Of a stretch of DNA of 64,000 bases, positions 48,976 to 58,888 are shown in pieces (the stretch's first letter is position 1; each line of letters begins with the position of its first letter). The notes under the pieces were generated by a model that had not been told where the DNA came from, ran no database searches, and saw nothing but the letters and a program-made list of their open reading frames with translations. Both the position numbers and the translations under genes were made by a program. The stretch covers positions 1,984,001 through 2,048,000 of the forward strand of contig NZ_JAZGLW010000001.1 of the NCBI RefSeq assembly GCF_036409155.1, written 5' to 3'. This DNA is from Mycobacterium sp. 050128. Lineage in GTDB: Bacteria > Actinomycetota > Actinomycetes > Mycobacteriales > Mycobacteriaceae.

Positions 48976-50565
48976 CTAGAAGGGTGGGTCGTCGGGCAGG
49001 GGCGGGAAGGCCGGAATGTCAGGAGTCCAGTCCGCGGGCAGGACTTCTGGCTCTCGGGGATCATTGATCCAGGTGCAGAAGGGGCTGGTACTCGGCGAGC
49101 CCTTGAAGGCGAACAGCATATCGCGCGCGTGATTTCGGAACTGTCGAGCCGCGATCTCTTGCTTTCTGGCCTGCGCGAGTTCTCGTCCAGCGTCGTTGAT
49201 GACGCGCTGTTCTCGATTGTGGCTGCGTGCCTGCGTGATTCGTAGACTTCGTCGCTTGAACGTGTTCAGTCCGCGGGGCACGGGTGCGACACACGCGGGC
49301 CCGCGTGGCTGTGGAAAAAGGTCACCGCCGGCCGGGCTGGTTTTGTAAATGCGCCCGGTGGGTGACGTCCAGATGACGGTCCCGTCGGTCAGTTGAGCAT
49401 CGCGCCATGCACCGAAAGTCTTGAGTCGATGATGTTGGCGGCAAAGGCATTTGAGATTTTGCGCCGTAGTCGGTCCACCGGCGGCCGGGTTCTCGTGATT
49501 GAACGGGACGGTATGGTCGATGTCGCAAACAGAGGCGGGCCGACTACATCCGGGAAAGCGGCAGGTGAGATCCCGGCTGCGGATCGCCCGCTCGAGCGCT
49601 GCCGATGGTTGATAACGCAGCGCCTCCAGTGGGCTAATGGTCGGATCGGCGACCAGTTGTGTTGCAGAGTGCGCCAATTCACGAACCTGCTCGGCGTCGA
49701 TGATGCCGTAACCTTCGAGGTAACCGGGCTGCGTGCCATTGGCCAGGACGGTTTGATCGCTGGCGACGACGTTGATCACCACCCGTGCGCTGCCTCGATC
49801 GCATTCGGAGGCTTCGACGGGTGGTCCGGCGGCGCAACCCGATTGCCCGCAAGCGCACCGGAGGCGGTGGCCCTGCGTCAGCGCGGCGAGCGCATCGGCG
49901 CGGCGTTGATCGAATGTCCGAGGGTCCGCCGGACACACCTGCTTGGCAAGTTCGGAGAGTCGGCGATCAAAGGCCGTCGCGGCCGCCGCACCCACGGTGC
50001 CGTAGATGTCGGCCATCCCGTTGGCCAGCGGCGCGATCGCGATGTGGCGATCTTTCTCGGCGCCGGCGCGGCGCTCACGGGCGGCATCGGGGTCCACGGC
50101 GCGCACCGTGGCATCGACGGCGTTGACGATGCGCTGCCTCGACCAGCTGTGCCAGTTGCCGATACGGGTAGCCAGCGACTGGTCAAGCCGGGCGACCAGC
50201 TCAGCGTCGGTGACCAGATCTGTGCGTCTGATGATCAATTGCACAGTGCGCCAATCGGTTTGCCCTTCTGCCAGCAGGGCCGCGATCTGGGGCAGTCTGG
50301 TGTGCAGGGCATCGGCATCCGATACCAGGTAACTGGCCGCTATGGGAGACAGGTTCATAGCGGCGGCCACCTCGGCCGAGGTCTGCTCGAACCCGTCGAT
50401 CACCGCGTACCGGTGTTGAGCCTCGGTCCGCTCGGTCGCGGCGAGTCGGTGCCGCAGCAAGGCCGCGACGGCTGCCAGCCGACGCGCAACCAACGTCGAC
50501 TCCTGCCGATGTGTCGATTCGACGACCTCGATCAATGCGGCCGGATCGGTCATGCAATCGAACAT
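48976..50565 (-). CDS. 13E12-type DUF222/HNH endonuclease-domain protein
   Basis: A protein of about 529 residues of the REP13E12 family. The N-terminal DUF222 region (about 1-310) begins MFDCMTDPAALIEVVE. It is followed by an HNH domain with CRFPGCSRPASVCDIDHTVP, then NLKCLCRQHHRLKT, keeping the paired cysteines and HNH residues. A Pro-rich tail follows. These repeated genes are often at variable sites in mycobacterial genomes and have served as phage attachment sites. Here it takes the place of the PE/PPE/Esx block found in M. tuberculosis. The frame is intact. Confidence 0.87.
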   Translation of the reverse strand: MFDCMTDPAALIEVVESTHRQESTLVARRLAAVAALLRHRLAATERTEAQHRYAVIDGFEQTSAEVAAAMNLSPIAASYLVSDADALHTRLPQIAALLAEGQTDWRTVQLIIRRTDLVTDAELVARLDQSLATRIGNWHSWSRQRIVNAVDATVRAVDPDAARERRAGAEKDRHIAIAPLANGMADIYGTVGAAAATAFDRRLSELAKQVCPADPRTFDQRRADALAALTQGHRLRCACGQSGCAAGPPVEASECDRGSARVVINVVASDQTVLANGTQPGYLEGYGIIDAEQVRELAHSATQLVADPTISPLEALRYQPSAALERAIRSRDLTCRFPGCSRPASVCDIDHTVPFNHENPAAGGPTTAQNLKCLCRQHHRLKTFGAWRDAQLTDGTVIWTSPTGRIYKTSPAGGDLFPQPRGPACVAPVPRGLNTFKRRSLRITQARSHNREQRVINDAGRELAQARKQEIAARQFRNHARDMLFAFKGSPSTSPFCTWINDPREPEVLPADWTPDIPAFPPLPDDPPF

Positions 50566-50621
50566 ACATTCGATAATAGCCCCGACGTCCGACAAGTTTG
50601 CGGAGCGCGAAACCCGTGGGC

Positions 50622-51635
50622 CTAAGGCGTAACGAGGATCTTGCAGTGCCGCTCGGGGTCGGCGAGGTCGTCGAAGGCCGCGCCGACCTCGTCCAGGCCC
50701 ACCTCGCCGGTGATCAACGGGCTGACATCGATTTCACCCTCGGCCAGCGAGCGCAGCGACTCGGCGAATTCCTCGGGGCCATAGGCCAAACAGAATTGGA
50801 CGTTGATCTCTTTGGCAATCGCGAAGAAAGGATGGAAGGTGTCGGCCTCCATGCACACTCCGGCGACGACCAGCCGGGTGCCCGCCCGCGCCCGCAAGAG
50901 CACATCGTCGATGATTCCCGGTACGCCAATCGCCTCGAACACTACCGCGGGCTTGACCGTGTCGAATGGCGAACCCTGCGCGGCATCCAGTGTCTGATGC
51001 GCGCCCATCGTGGCGGCAAGCTCTCTGCGTTTTGGCGAAAAGTCGGATGCCACAATATTTTCCACGCCGCGCGCCCGCAGGGATGCGATGATCGCGATGC
51101 CGATCGGGCCGCAGCCCAGCACCAGAGCGGTCTCGCCCGGCTCGATGTTCGATTTGTTGACGGCGTGTAGCCCGACCGCCATCGGTTCGGTCAGGGCGGC
51201 GTGTTTGAGGTCCAGGCCATTGGGGATCGGCAGCAGCAGCGCAGCAGAGAGCAGCATCCGTTCGGCATAGCCGCCGATGGTGTGGTTGCTGTAGACGATG
51301 GGTTCTACGCCCTTGGCGGACAACAAAACCGGGATCGACGTGACGAGGGAACCGGGCGGATGGGTGTCGGTGTCGGGTCCGGCTTCGAGCACCTCGGCGC
51401 TGAATTCGTGGCCCATGAAGATGTCGCGCTTCAGGTCGACGTTCAGGCCGCCCGCACCACGTGCGACCCGTTCGGTCATCTCCATCACCCGTTCGCCGTG
51501 CTTGGCGAAATGCAGGTCGGAGCCGCAGATTCCGCAGGCCTTGATGGCCACCAGCACCTGGCCGGATTCGGGTACCGGATCCGCAACGTCGTCTCGATAG
51601 ACCATCCGGCCGTCGCGCAGCACCGAGGCGCGCAT
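50622..51635 (-). CDS. Zinc-dependent medium-chain alcohol dehydrogenase
   Basis: A 337-residue MDR-family dehydrogenase. The catalytic zinc site is CGICGSDLH followed by GHEFSAEV. The coenzyme motif ALVLGCGPIGIAIIA is a Rossmann GxGPxG. The four-cysteine structural zinc loop is missing: that region reads GSLVTSIPVLLSAKGVEP. Substrate is not known. Its ATG shares one base with the stop of the LLM gene (TGATG), so it is the last gene of a three-gene operon. Confidence 0.87.
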   Translation of the reverse strand: MRASVLRDGRMVYRDDVADPVPESGQVLVAIKACGICGSDLHFAKHGERVMEMTERVARGAGGLNVDLKRDIFMGHEFSAEVLEAGPDTDTHPPGSLVTSIPVLLSAKGVEPIVYSNHTIGGYAERMLLSAALLLPIPNGLDLKHAALTEPMAVGLHAVNKSNIEPGETALVLGCGPIGIAIIASLRARGVENIVASDFSPKRRELAATMGAHQTLDAAQGSPFDTVKPAVVFEAIGVPGIIDDVLLRARAGTRLVVAGVCMEADTFHPFFAIAKEINVQFCLAYGPEEFAESLRSLAEGEIDVSPLITGEVGLDEVGAAFDDLADPERHCKILVTP

Positions 51636-52822
51636 CAGGTCGCCGCCCCTTCGTGCTCGCCGACGTGCTCGGTGATGGCTTTCACGACGGCCTCGCCGGC
51701 GCGGCCGATCAATTGGTCGCGATGATCTTTGGCCCAGTCGTGCGAGGCCCGCGATGCCGCCAGCTGTCCCTTGAAGTGAGGAATCACCTTGCGGGCCATC
51801 AGATCATAGGAGTGGTAGGTCGCTTCGGGCGAGGCCCAGTCATGACCGAGCATCAGCAGCGTCCCGAAGCCGCCCGACCGATCCAGCAGGTCCTCGATGT
51901 GTGCGATCGCCTCGTCGGGTGTGCCGATACAGCAATTCCCTTTGGCCGCATAGTCTTCGACGAACTCGTAAGGGGTCTGCGTACCCTCCACAGTGTTGGC
52001 GAGCGGGACGAATCCCGCGGCGCCGAAGTAGTTCGCGAAATCTTGCAGCCCATAAGTGCAGTCGGTGATCGCCTGTTCGCGGGTGTCGGCAATGTGCATG
52101 ATGGACAGCACCCGCCAGTCGGCCCGATTCGGTTCGTCCCGCCCGACTTTGGCGGCCTGCTCGCGCACCACGTCCCAGGTGGTCTCCAGCGCGGCGAAAC
52201 CGCCGGGCACCGACATCGACAGCGACAACAGCGATGTGCCCAGCGCGCCGGCCAGGCGCGGACCGGACGGTGAAATCATTGCCGCCGTGGATATTTCGGG
52301 ATAGGGCCAGGTGTACGGGCGGATGTGCAGCTGTGCGTCGCGCAACGTGAACCAGTCGGTCTGACGGTCGATGCGCTCAGTGGGTCCGGCGCGGAACAAT
52401 GCCAGGATCGCCTCGAGCGACTCCTGCATCATGTGCCGCTGATCGACCGGATCGATGCCCATCATGTACGCATCCGAGGGCAGCGCGCCGGGGCCGGTGC
52501 CGAACATCACCCGGCCGCGGGTCAAGTGATCCAGCAGCACCCAGCGGTCGGCCACCATCAGCGGATGGTGGTAGGGCAGCGAGACCACACCGGTGCCCAG
52601 CCGGATGTGCTTGGTCCGCTCCGCGGCGGCCGCGATGAACACCTCTGGGCAGGCGATCAACTCGTAGCCACCCGAGTGGTGTTCGCCGAACCAGGCCTCG
52701 TCGAATCCCAGGCGGTCCAGCGCAACGACACGGTCCATGTCGTATTCCAGTGCGACCGTGGGTGATTGGCCAATCGGGTGAAACGGCGTGATGAACACGC
52801 CGAAACGAAGCGGTGCGTTCAC
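51635..52822 (-). CDS. LLM-class flavin-dependent oxidoreductase (Rv3618 family)
   Basis: A luciferase-like monooxygenase of 395 residues, the same length as Rv3618. It begins with LRFGVFITPFHPIGQ and holds FDEAWFGEHHSGGYE, RLGTGVVSLPYHHP and a C-terminal half with FGTLLMLGHDWASP. It probably uses FMNH2 or F420. The GTG at 52822 overlaps the ephA stop as GTGA, so the middle gene of the operon is coupled on both sides. Substrate is unknown; a role with the flanking epoxide hydrolase and dehydrogenase in lipid degradation is inferred. Confidence 0.9.
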   Translation of the reverse strand: MNAPLRFGVFITPFHPIGQSPTVALEYDMDRVVALDRLGFDEAWFGEHHSGGYELIACPEVFIAAAAERTKHIRLGTGVVSLPYHHPLMVADRWVLLDHLTRGRVMFGTGPGALPSDAYMMGIDPVDQRHMMQESLEAILALFRAGPTERIDRQTDWFTLRDAQLHIRPYTWPYPEISTAAMISPSGPRLAGALGTSLLSLSMSVPGGFAALETTWDVVREQAAKVGRDEPNRADWRVLSIMHIADTREQAITDCTYGLQDFANYFGAAGFVPLANTVEGTQTPYEFVEDYAAKGNCCIGTPDEAIAHIEDLLDRSGGFGTLLMLGHDWASPEATYHSYDLMARKVIPHFKGQLAASRASHDWAKDHRDQLIGRAGEAVVKAITEHVGEHEGAAT

Positions 52823-53793
52823 CGCAGCTCCAATCCGTTGAGAAATTCCAGCAATGCGGTGTTGACCTCGTCGGGCCGCTCTTGTTGCAGCCAGTGGCCG
52901 GCGCCCTCGATCATCAGCTGTTGGTAGGGCCCGGAGACGATCTCGGTGGCGCGGTCGGCGCGGGTGAAGGCGAGCACGGGATCGGCTGTGCCGCCGATGA
53001 ACAAGCACGGCACCGAGATCTTCGTGTCGGCGAGGTCGGCGGTCAGCTCCCAGTTGCGGTCGAAATTGCGATACCAGTTCAGGCCGCCGGTGAAGCCGGT
53101 GCGGGAAAACTCGCTGATGTAGTGGTCGAGTTCGTCCTGGCTGATCCAGTCCGGCAGCGCATCGGGCTCGGGAAGGCGATCGATGAAACCCTCCGGGCCC
53201 GGTGCCACCATCCGCATCCCCGCGGCCCTGTCACCGTCTGTGCGCAGGCCGCCCATCAACCGGCGAATCGCGCGGGCAGGATCGCTGTTGAGTTCGGCGT
53301 CGGCGACGCCTGGCTCCTGGAAATACAGGATGTAGAAGAAGTTCTCGCCGAATGTCTTGCGCCAGGCCTGCGTCGGCGCCACGTGCGAGCGCGGCGTGGC
53401 CGGCACGCTCAGCGCGGCGACGGCGGCGACCCGGTCGGGATGCAGCAGCGGCGCATGCCACACCACGGGGGCGCCCCAGTCGTGGCCGACCCAGACGGCG
53501 CGCTCGGCACCGACGTCGTCGAGCAGGCCGACGATGTCGGTCGTCAGCTCGCGGATGTTGTAGGCCTCGATCGCGTCGGGGCGAGAAGAGCCGCCATACC
53601 CGCGCTGGTCGGGTGCCAGCACGTGATAGCCGGCCTCGGCGAGCACCGGAATCTGGTGTCGCCAGGAGTAGGCCAATTCAGGGAAGCCGTGAGCCAAGAC
53701 AACCACCGGCGCACCGCGCTCGCCGGCTTCGACGACTCGCAGCCGCACCCCGTTGGTCTCTACTAACCGTTCGGTTGATGTGGGCACCAACAC
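52819..53793 (-). CDS. ephA: Epoxide hydrolase EphA
   Basis: A 324-residue alpha/beta hydrolase. HGFPELAYSWRHQ forms the oxyanion region. The nucleophile Asp is in VGHDWGAPV, and the catalytic His is in EGAGHWLQQERP. The two lid tyrosines expected of epoxide hydrolases fit the YFQEPG and NWYRNF segments. The start is GTG at 53793, preceded by GAGGGG. It is the first gene of the three-gene operon and diverges from the VOC gene. Confidence 0.92.
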   Translation of the reverse strand: MLVPTSTERLVETNGVRLRVVEAGERGAPVVVLAHGFPELAYSWRHQIPVLAEAGYHVLAPDQRGYGGSSRPDAIEAYNIRELTTDIVGLLDDVGAERAVWVGHDWGAPVVWHAPLLHPDRVAAVAALSVPATPRSHVAPTQAWRKTFGENFFYILYFQEPGVADAELNSDPARAIRRLMGGLRTDGDRAAGMRMVAPGPEGFIDRLPEPDALPDWISQDELDHYISEFSRTGFTGGLNWYRNFDRNWELTADLADTKISVPCLFIGGTADPVLAFTRADRATEIVSGPYQQLMIEGAGHWLQQERPDEVNTALLEFLNGLELR

Positions 53794-53882
53794 ACCAAAT
53801 CACAACCCCTCTGGCCTGAGAAGTAGTGAGCGGGGTTGAAAATGGCCGTTCATTTCGCGGCGGGTTCTGGTTGCCTGTAGGC

Positions 53883-54299
53883 GTGAGGCGGCTGGACCAC
53901 ATCGTGTTGTGGACGAAGAATGTTCGGGCAGCGATGGACTTCTATACGAACGTGGTCGGGCTGGCGCCGGTGCGGTTCGACGAGTTCGCGGCCGGGGAAG
54001 CGCCGTTTCCGAGCGTGCGGGTGTGCGAGGACTCGATCATCGACCTGATGCCGGCGACCGGCATCGACGCCACCGACGTGCTGACCAAGGTCGCGGGCAG
54101 CGCCGGACACCCGGTCAACCACGTCTGCCTGGCGATGTCGCGGCCGGAATACGAGGCCCTGGATCGGCGGCTGCAGGCCGCCGGTGTGGACACCAGCGCC
54201 CGCCTCGACCGCAGCTACGGAGCCCGGGGATGGGCGCCGCACATTTACTACTTCTGCGATCCGGACGGCAACGTGATCGAAGCCCGCTATTACGACTAG
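53883..54299 (+). CDS. VOC (glyoxalase/dioxygenase-fold) family protein
   Basis: A protein of about 138 residues with two beta-alpha-beta-beta-beta units. It begins RRLDHIVLWTKNVRAAMDFY and ends FCDPDGNVIEARYYD. Metal ligands are probably His in the first motif (LDHIV), His in VNHVCLAM and Glu in IEARYYD. It could be a lyase, hydrolase or dioxygenase; sequence does not decide. GTG at 53883 is the likely start; a GTG at 53826 is possible. Confidence 0.78.
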   Translation: MRRLDHIVLWTKNVRAAMDFYTNVVGLAPVRFDEFAAGEAPFPSVRVCEDSIIDLMPATGIDATDVLTKVAGSAGHPVNHVCLAMSRPEYEALDRRLQAAGVDTSARLDRSYGARGWAPHIYYFCDPDGNVIEARYYD

Positions 54300-54652
54300 T
54301 CGCTCAACCGAGCGCACGAGCGGTGTCGTGCCAGTGTGGCTTCTGCCAATGCGAGGCGTCCGCGAACTCAATTTGCGGTGCTCTCGTTCCTAACGGGAAC
54401 CGTCGCTCGTTGAATGGACTGGGTGGCGCCTATCCGCTGCACTCCGGTTAACCGGAGCTGGCAATCGCCACTACAGACGACGGTGGCGATCCGCTGCACT
54501 CCGGTTAACCGGAGCTGGCAATCGCCACTACAGACGACGGTGGCGATCTGCTGCACTCCGGTTAACCGGAGCTGGCAATCGCCACAGAGGTAACCTGAAC
54601 TTTTCCAGCTGCGTGTATCGGGGAAGGACCTGGCCGAAACGGCCGATGATTG
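54300..54652. other. ftsH upstream region
   Basis: About 350 bases between the VOC gene and ftsH. The central half is the palindromic tandem repeat (54422-54586). The remainder has a GGGGAAGGACC purine box around 54619-54629 before the ftsH start. I see no protein gene here. Confidence 0.7.
54422..54586 (+). repeat. 57-bp tandem repeat carrying a perfect 16-bp palindrome
   Basis: Three copies start at 54434, 54491 and 54548 when aligned on CCGCTGCACTCC, a period of exactly 57. Each holds the perfect palindrome CTCCGGTTAACCGGAG (54442-54457, 54499-54514, 54556-54571). In copies 2 and 3 it is enclosed by GTGGCGAT and ATCGCCAC inverted arms. The first copy's left arm and the last copy's right flank are diverged, and copy 3 has CTG for CCG. 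Copies 2 and 1 are otherwise nearly identical, so this is a recent VNTR-like array directly before ftsH. Confidence 0.93.
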
Positions 54653-57034
54653 ATGAACCGGAAAAACGTGATTCGCATAGTCACGGCAATCGCTGTGGTA
54701 GTGCTGCTCGGCTGGTCGTTCTTTTATTTCAGCGATGACACCCGCGGATACAAGCCCGTCGACACGTCGGTGGCGATGTCGCAGATCAGTGGCGACAACG
54801 TCAAGAGCGCGCAGATCGACGACCGTGAGCAGCAAGTGCGGTTGACCCTGAAGAAGGGCAACAACGACACCGACAACTCCGACAAGGTCATCACCAAGTA
54901 CCCCAACGGCTACGCCGTCGACTTGTTCAACGCGCTGAATGCGAAGAACGCCAAGGTCAGTACCGTCGTCAACGAAGGCAGCATCCTGGGCGAGCTGCTG
55001 GTTTACCTGCTGCCGCTGTTGTTGCTGGTCGGGCTGTTCGTGATGTTCTCGCGCATGCAGGGCGGCGCCCGGATGGGCTTCGGCTTCGGCAAGTCGCGCG
55101 CCAAGCAGCTCTCCAAGGACATGCCCAAGACGACGTTCGCCGACGTAGCCGGTGTCGACGAGGCGGTCGAGGAGCTCTACGAGATCAAGGACTTCCTGCA
55201 AAATCCGTCGCGGTATCAGGCGCTGGGCGCCAAGATCCCCAAGGGCGTGCTGCTCTACGGGCCGCCGGGAACCGGTAAGACGTTGCTGGCCCGCGCCGTG
55301 GCCGGTGAGGCCGGGGTGCCGTTCTTCACCATCTCGGGTTCCGATTTCGTCGAGATGTTCGTCGGCGTCGGTGCCTCCCGGGTGCGCGACCTGTTCGAAC
55401 AGGCCAAGCAGAACAGTCCGTGCATCATCTTCGTCGATGAGATCGACGCGGTGGGCCGCCAGCGCGGCGCCGGGCTCGGCGGTGGCCACGACGAGCGTGA
55501 GCAGACGCTGAACCAGTTGCTGGTCGAGATGGACGGCTTCGGCGATCGCGCCGGGGTCATCCTGATCGCGGCGACCAACCGGCCCGACATCCTCGACCCG
55601 GCGCTGTTGCGCCCGGGCCGCTTCGACCGGCAGATCCCGGTGTCCAACCCCGACCTGGCGGGCCGGCGTGCGGTGCTGGCCGTGCACTCGAAGGGCAAGC
55701 CGATCGCCCCGGACGCCGACCTCGAGGGGCTGGCCAAGCGGACCGTCGGCATGACCGGCGCCGACCTGGCCAACGTGATCAACGAGGCCGCGCTGCTGAC
55801 CGCGCGTGAAAACGGCACCGTCATCACCGGGGCCGCCCTCGAGGAGGCCGTGGACCGCGTGATCGGCGGACCGCGCCGCAAGGGCCGGATCATCAGCGAG
55901 CACGAGAAGAAGATCACCGCCTACCACGAAGGTGGGCACACCCTGGCCGCGTGGGCGATGCCCGACATCGACCCCGTCTACAAGGTGACGATTCTGGCGC
56001 GCGGGCGCACCGGCGGACACGCCGTCGCGGTGCCCGAAGAGGACAAGGGCCTGCGCACCCGCTCGGAGATGATCGCGCAGTTGGTGTTCGCGATGGGTGG
56101 GCGCGCTGCCGAGGAATTGGTCTTCCGCGAGCCGACCACGGGCGCGGTGTCCGACATCGAGCAGGCCACCAAAACCGCGCGCGCGATGGTCACCGAATTC
56201 GGCATGAGCTCCAAACTCGGTGCCGTCAAATACGGTTCCGAGCACGGCGACCCGTTCCTGGGCCGGACTATGGGCAACCAGGCGGATTATTCGCACGAGG
56301 TCGCCCGCGACATCGACGACGAGATTCGCAAGCTCATCGAGGCCGCGCACACCGAGGCCTGGGAAATCCTCACCGAATATCGTGATGTCCTCGACACGCT
56401 GGCGGGCGAGCTGCTGGAGAAGGAAACCCTGCACCGGCCCGAGCTGGAACAGATCTTCTCCGGCGTCGAAAAGCGGCCCCGGCTCACAGTGTTCGACGAT
56501 TTCGGCGGCCGCATCCCGTCGGACAAGCCGCCCATCAAGACGCCCGGCGAGTTGGCGATCGAGCGCGGGGAGCCGTGGCCGCCGCCGGTTCCCGAACCGG
56601 CTTTCAAAGCCGCCATCGCCGCGGCCAGCCAGGCTGCCGAGGCCGCGCGCGCCGAGGCCGACAGAAAAGCACACGGCCCCAACGGTTCTCAGGGCGGTCT
56701 GGGCGCCGGCGACCGCGAGGGCGCAGCGCGCCGTCCCACCCAGCCGGACTATGGCGCCCCGGCCGGCTGGTACGCGCCCGGATGGCCACCGCCACCACAG
56801 CAGCAACAACCCCAAGGCCACTGGTATCCGCCTCCGCCGCAGCCGTATTGGCCCCAGCCGGCCCCGAGTTATCCGGGCCAGCCGCGTCGTGGCCAGGGCC
56901 AGAGCCCGGGTCAGCCGTCCTACCCGCCCTATCCCCCTTACCCCCCGCCGGCGCAGCCCAGCCCGGATCCGGCAAAATCTCCTGACCAACCGGATGAGGA
57001 CGTGAGCCGGCCCAATCCGCCGGCCCGAGGCTGA
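54653..57034 (+). CDS. ftsH: ATP-dependent membrane zinc metalloprotease FtsH
   Basis: A 793-residue AAA+ protease. Two transmembrane helices flank a short extracytoplasmic domain (residues 1-130). Walker A is GPPGTGKT (about 202-209), Walker B is [11 protein letters not shown], and the SRH is [19 protein letters not shown]. The zinc site is HEGGH (about 425-429). The C-terminal 130 residues are a Pro/Gln/Tyr/Gly-rich tail, longer than the tail of the M. tuberculosis enzyme as I recall it. It degrades misfolded membrane proteins and is essential. The start is the ATG at 54653 after an AAGGACC box. Confidence 0.97.
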   Translation: MNRKNVIRIVTAIAVVVLLGWSFFYFSDDTRGYKPVDTSVAMSQISGDNVKSAQIDDREQQVRLTLKKGNNDTDNSDKVITKYPNGYAVDLFNALNAKNAKVSTVVNEGSILGELLVYLLPLLLLVGLFVMFSRMQGGARMGFGFGKSRAKQLSKDMPKTTFADVAGVDEAVEELYEIKDFLQNPSRYQALGAKIPKGVLLYGPPGTGKTLLARAVAGEAGVPFFTISGSDFVEMFVGVGASRVRDLFEQAKQNSPCIIFVDEIDAVGRQRGAGLGGGHDEREQTLNQLLVEMDGFGDRAGVILIAATNRPDILDPALLRPGRFDRQIPVSNPDLAGRRAVLAVHSKGKPIAPDADLEGLAKRTVGMTGADLANVINEAALLTARENGTVITGAALEEAVDRVIGGPRRKGRIISEHEKKITAYHEGGHTLAAWAMPDIDPVYKVTILARGRTGGHAVAVPEEDKGLRTRSEMIAQLVFAMGGRAAEELVFREPTTGAVSDIEQATKTARAMVTEFGMSSKLGAVKYGSEHGDPFLGRTMGNQADYSHEVARDIDDEIRKLIEAAHTEAWEILTEYRDVLDTLAGELLEKETLHRPELEQIFSGVEKRPRLTVFDDFGGRIPSDKPPIKTPGELAIERGEPWPPPVPEPAFKAAIAAASQAAEAARAEADRKAHGPNGSQGGLGAGDREGAARRPTQPDYGAPAGWYAPGWPPPPQQQQPQGHWYPPPPQPYWPQPAPSYPGQPRRGQGQSPGQPSYPPYPPYPPPAQPSPDPAKSPDQPDEDVSRPNPPARG

Positions 57035-57049
57035 CGAACGGAGAATTCA

Positions 57050-57658
57050 ATGGTGCTGCCGGATACCCGGGCCGCGCTGGATCGCGTACGGGCGTTCGAC
57101 CAGGCACGTGCGGAGGCGGCAGTCCGCGAGCTGTTGTACGCGATCGGCGAAGACCCCGATCGAGATGGGTTGCGGGACACTCCGGCCCGCGTGGCTCGCG
57201 CATACCGGGAGATCTTCTCCGGGCTCTACACCGACCCCTCCGATGTGCTCAACACCATGTTCGACGAACAGCACGACGAGCTGGTGATCGTCAAGGAAAT
57301 CCCGCTGTACTCCACGTGCGAGCATCACCTGGTGTCGTTTCACGGGGTGGCTCACGTCGGCTACATCCCCGGCCAGGACGGCAGGGTGACCGGGTTGTCG
57401 AAAATCGCGCGGCTGGTTGACCTTTACGCCAAGCGGCCGCAGGTCCAAGAGCGGCTCACCAGCCAGATCGCCGACGCCCTGGTGAACCGGCTCGACCCAC
57501 GCGGGGTGATCGTCGTGGTGGAGGCCGAGCATCTGTGCATGGCGATGCGAGGCGTGCGCAAGCCCGGCGCCACCACCACCACTTCGGCGGTCCGCGGACA
57601 ATTCAAGACCGATGCCGCCTCACGAGCCGAAGCGCTCGACCTCATCCTGCGTAAGTGA
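57050..57658 (+). CDS. folE: GTP cyclohydrolase I
   Basis: A 202-residue enzyme that opens GTP to dihydroneopterin triphosphate, the first step of folate synthesis. Motifs: [14 protein letters not shown] (zinc Cys and His), [20 protein letters not shown] and [16 protein letters not shown] (second zinc Cys). It starts 15 bases after ftsH and leads the folate block; its stop overlaps folP as GTGA. Confidence 0.97.
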   Translation: MVLPDTRAALDRVRAFDQARAEAAVRELLYAIGEDPDRDGLRDTPARVARAYREIFSGLYTDPSDVLNTMFDEQHDELVIVKEIPLYSTCEHHLVSFHGVAHVGYIPGQDGRVTGLSKIARLVDLYAKRPQVQERLTSQIADALVNRLDPRGVIVVVEAEHLCMAMRGVRKPGATTTTSAVRGQFKTDAASRAEALDLILRK

Positions 57659-58497
57659 ATTCGCTGCCTGTGCAGGTAGTCGGGGTGGTGAACGTCACTG
57701 ACGACTCCTTCTCCGACGGCGGGCGCTACCTCTGTGTTGACAACGCCGTCGCCCACGGCCTGACATTGGCGGCCGAAGGCGCGGGCATCGTCGACGTCGG
57801 CGGGGAGTCGACCCGGCCCGGTGCCACCCGGATCGATCCCCGCATCGAGAGTTCCCGCGTGGTTCCGGTTGTTAAAGAGCTTGCCGCGCAAGGCATTACC
57901 GTCAGTATCGACACCATGCACGCGGAGGTCGCGCGTGCGGCCCTGCAGAACGGCGCGCGGATCGTCAACGACGTCTCCGGTGGACGCGCCGATCCCGCGA
58001 TGGCGCCGCTGGTGGCCGAAGCCGGAGTGCGGTGGGTATTGATGCACTGGCGATCGGTCTCATCCGACCGTCCGCACCAGGCCCCGCACTATCGCGACGT
58101 GGTGGCCGAGGTGCGTTCGGAATTGCTGGCCAGCGTCGAGGACGCGGTGGCCGCCGGCGTCGATCCGGCGAAGCTGGTCATCGACCCGGGGCTCGGATTC
58201 GCCAAGACGGGACAACACAATTGGGCCCTGCTGCATGCCTTGCCCGAGTTCGTGGCCACCGGGGTGCCGGTACTCCTGGGTGCCTCGCGGAAACGGTTCC
58301 TCGGTACGCTGTTGGCCGGATCGGATGGGTCGCCGCGACCGCCCGACGGGCGCGAAACGGCGACCGCGGTGATTTCCGCGCTGGCCGCCCTCCACGGGGC
58401 CTGGGGTGTGCGAGTGCACGACGTACGGGCCTCGGTCGACGCCCTCAAGGTCGTGGGTGCGTGGACCCAGACGGAGCGGACTGAGAACGATGGCTGA
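57655..58497 (+). CDS. folP: Dihydropteroate synthase
   Basis: A 280-residue TIM-barrel enzyme joining pABA to the pterin; the target of sulfonamides. [16 protein letters not shown] (loop 1), [16 protein letters not shown] (loop 2) and [11 protein letters not shown] are intact. This is the folP1 type. The GTG at 57655 overlaps the folE stop; the stop overlaps the folB start by 8 bases. Confidence 0.97.
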   Translation: MNSLPVQVVGVVNVTDDSFSDGGRYLCVDNAVAHGLTLAAEGAGIVDVGGESTRPGATRIDPRIESSRVVPVVKELAAQGITVSIDTMHAEVARAALQNGARIVNDVSGGRADPAMAPLVAEAGVRWVLMHWRSVSSDRPHQAPHYRDVVAEVRSELLASVEDAVAAGVDPAKLVIDPGLGFAKTGQHNWALLHALPEFVATGVPVLLGASRKRFLGTLLAGSDGSPRPPDGRETATAVISALAALHGAWGVRVHDVRASVDALKVVGAWTQTERTENDG

Positions 58498-58888
58498 CCG
58501 AATCGAGTTGCGCGGCTTGACAGTTCATGGCCGGCACGGAGTCTACGAATTCGAACGGGTAAGTGGGCAGGAGTTCGTCGTCGACATCGTCGCGTGGATC
58601 GACCTGGTCGACGCCGCCGCCAGCGACGACTTGGCCGACACCTACGACTACGCGACCCTGGCCGCCCGGGCCGCCGCGATCGTCGGGGGCCCCGCGCACA
58701 ACCTGATCGAAACGGTGGGCGCCGAGATCGCCGACTTCGTGATGGATGACGAACGCGTGCACGCCGTCGAGGTCACGGTGCACAAGCCACATGCCCCGCT
58801 CGAGCAGCAGTTCGCCGACCTGGCGGTGGTGATCCGGCGGTCGCGCCGCGGCGGGCGCGGTTCGGTGATTCCCGTGGGCGGCGTGTGA
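58490..58888 (+). CDS. folB: Dihydroneopterin aldolase
   Basis: A 132-residue enzyme making 6-hydroxymethyl-dihydropterin. It begins [20 protein letters not shown] and has the catalytic Lys near [12 protein letters not shown]. The start is the ATG at 58490, within the end of folP. It overlaps folK by one base (TGATG). Confidence 0.95.
   Translation: MADRIELRGLTVHGRHGVYEFERVSGQEFVVDIVAWIDLVDAAASDDLADTYDYATLAARAAAIVGGPAHNLIETVGAEIADFVMDDERVHAVEVTVHKPHAPLEQQFADLAVVIRRSRRGGRGSVIPVGGV

Noticed and set aside
48976..50565. Insertion sequence or homing endonuclease at the 13E12 gene
   Set aside because: No inverted or direct target repeats were seen at its ends and no transposase; the 13E12 family is better described as a repeated chromosomal gene.
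54422..54586. Possible CRISPR array
   Set aside because: Units are contiguous 57-bp tandem copies with no unique spacers and no cas genes in the window.
54368..56989. An 873-codon minus-strand open frame
   Set aside because: It is the antisense shadow of ftsH and the tandem repeat; its repeated GDCQLRLTGVQ peptide is just the translated 57-bp unit.
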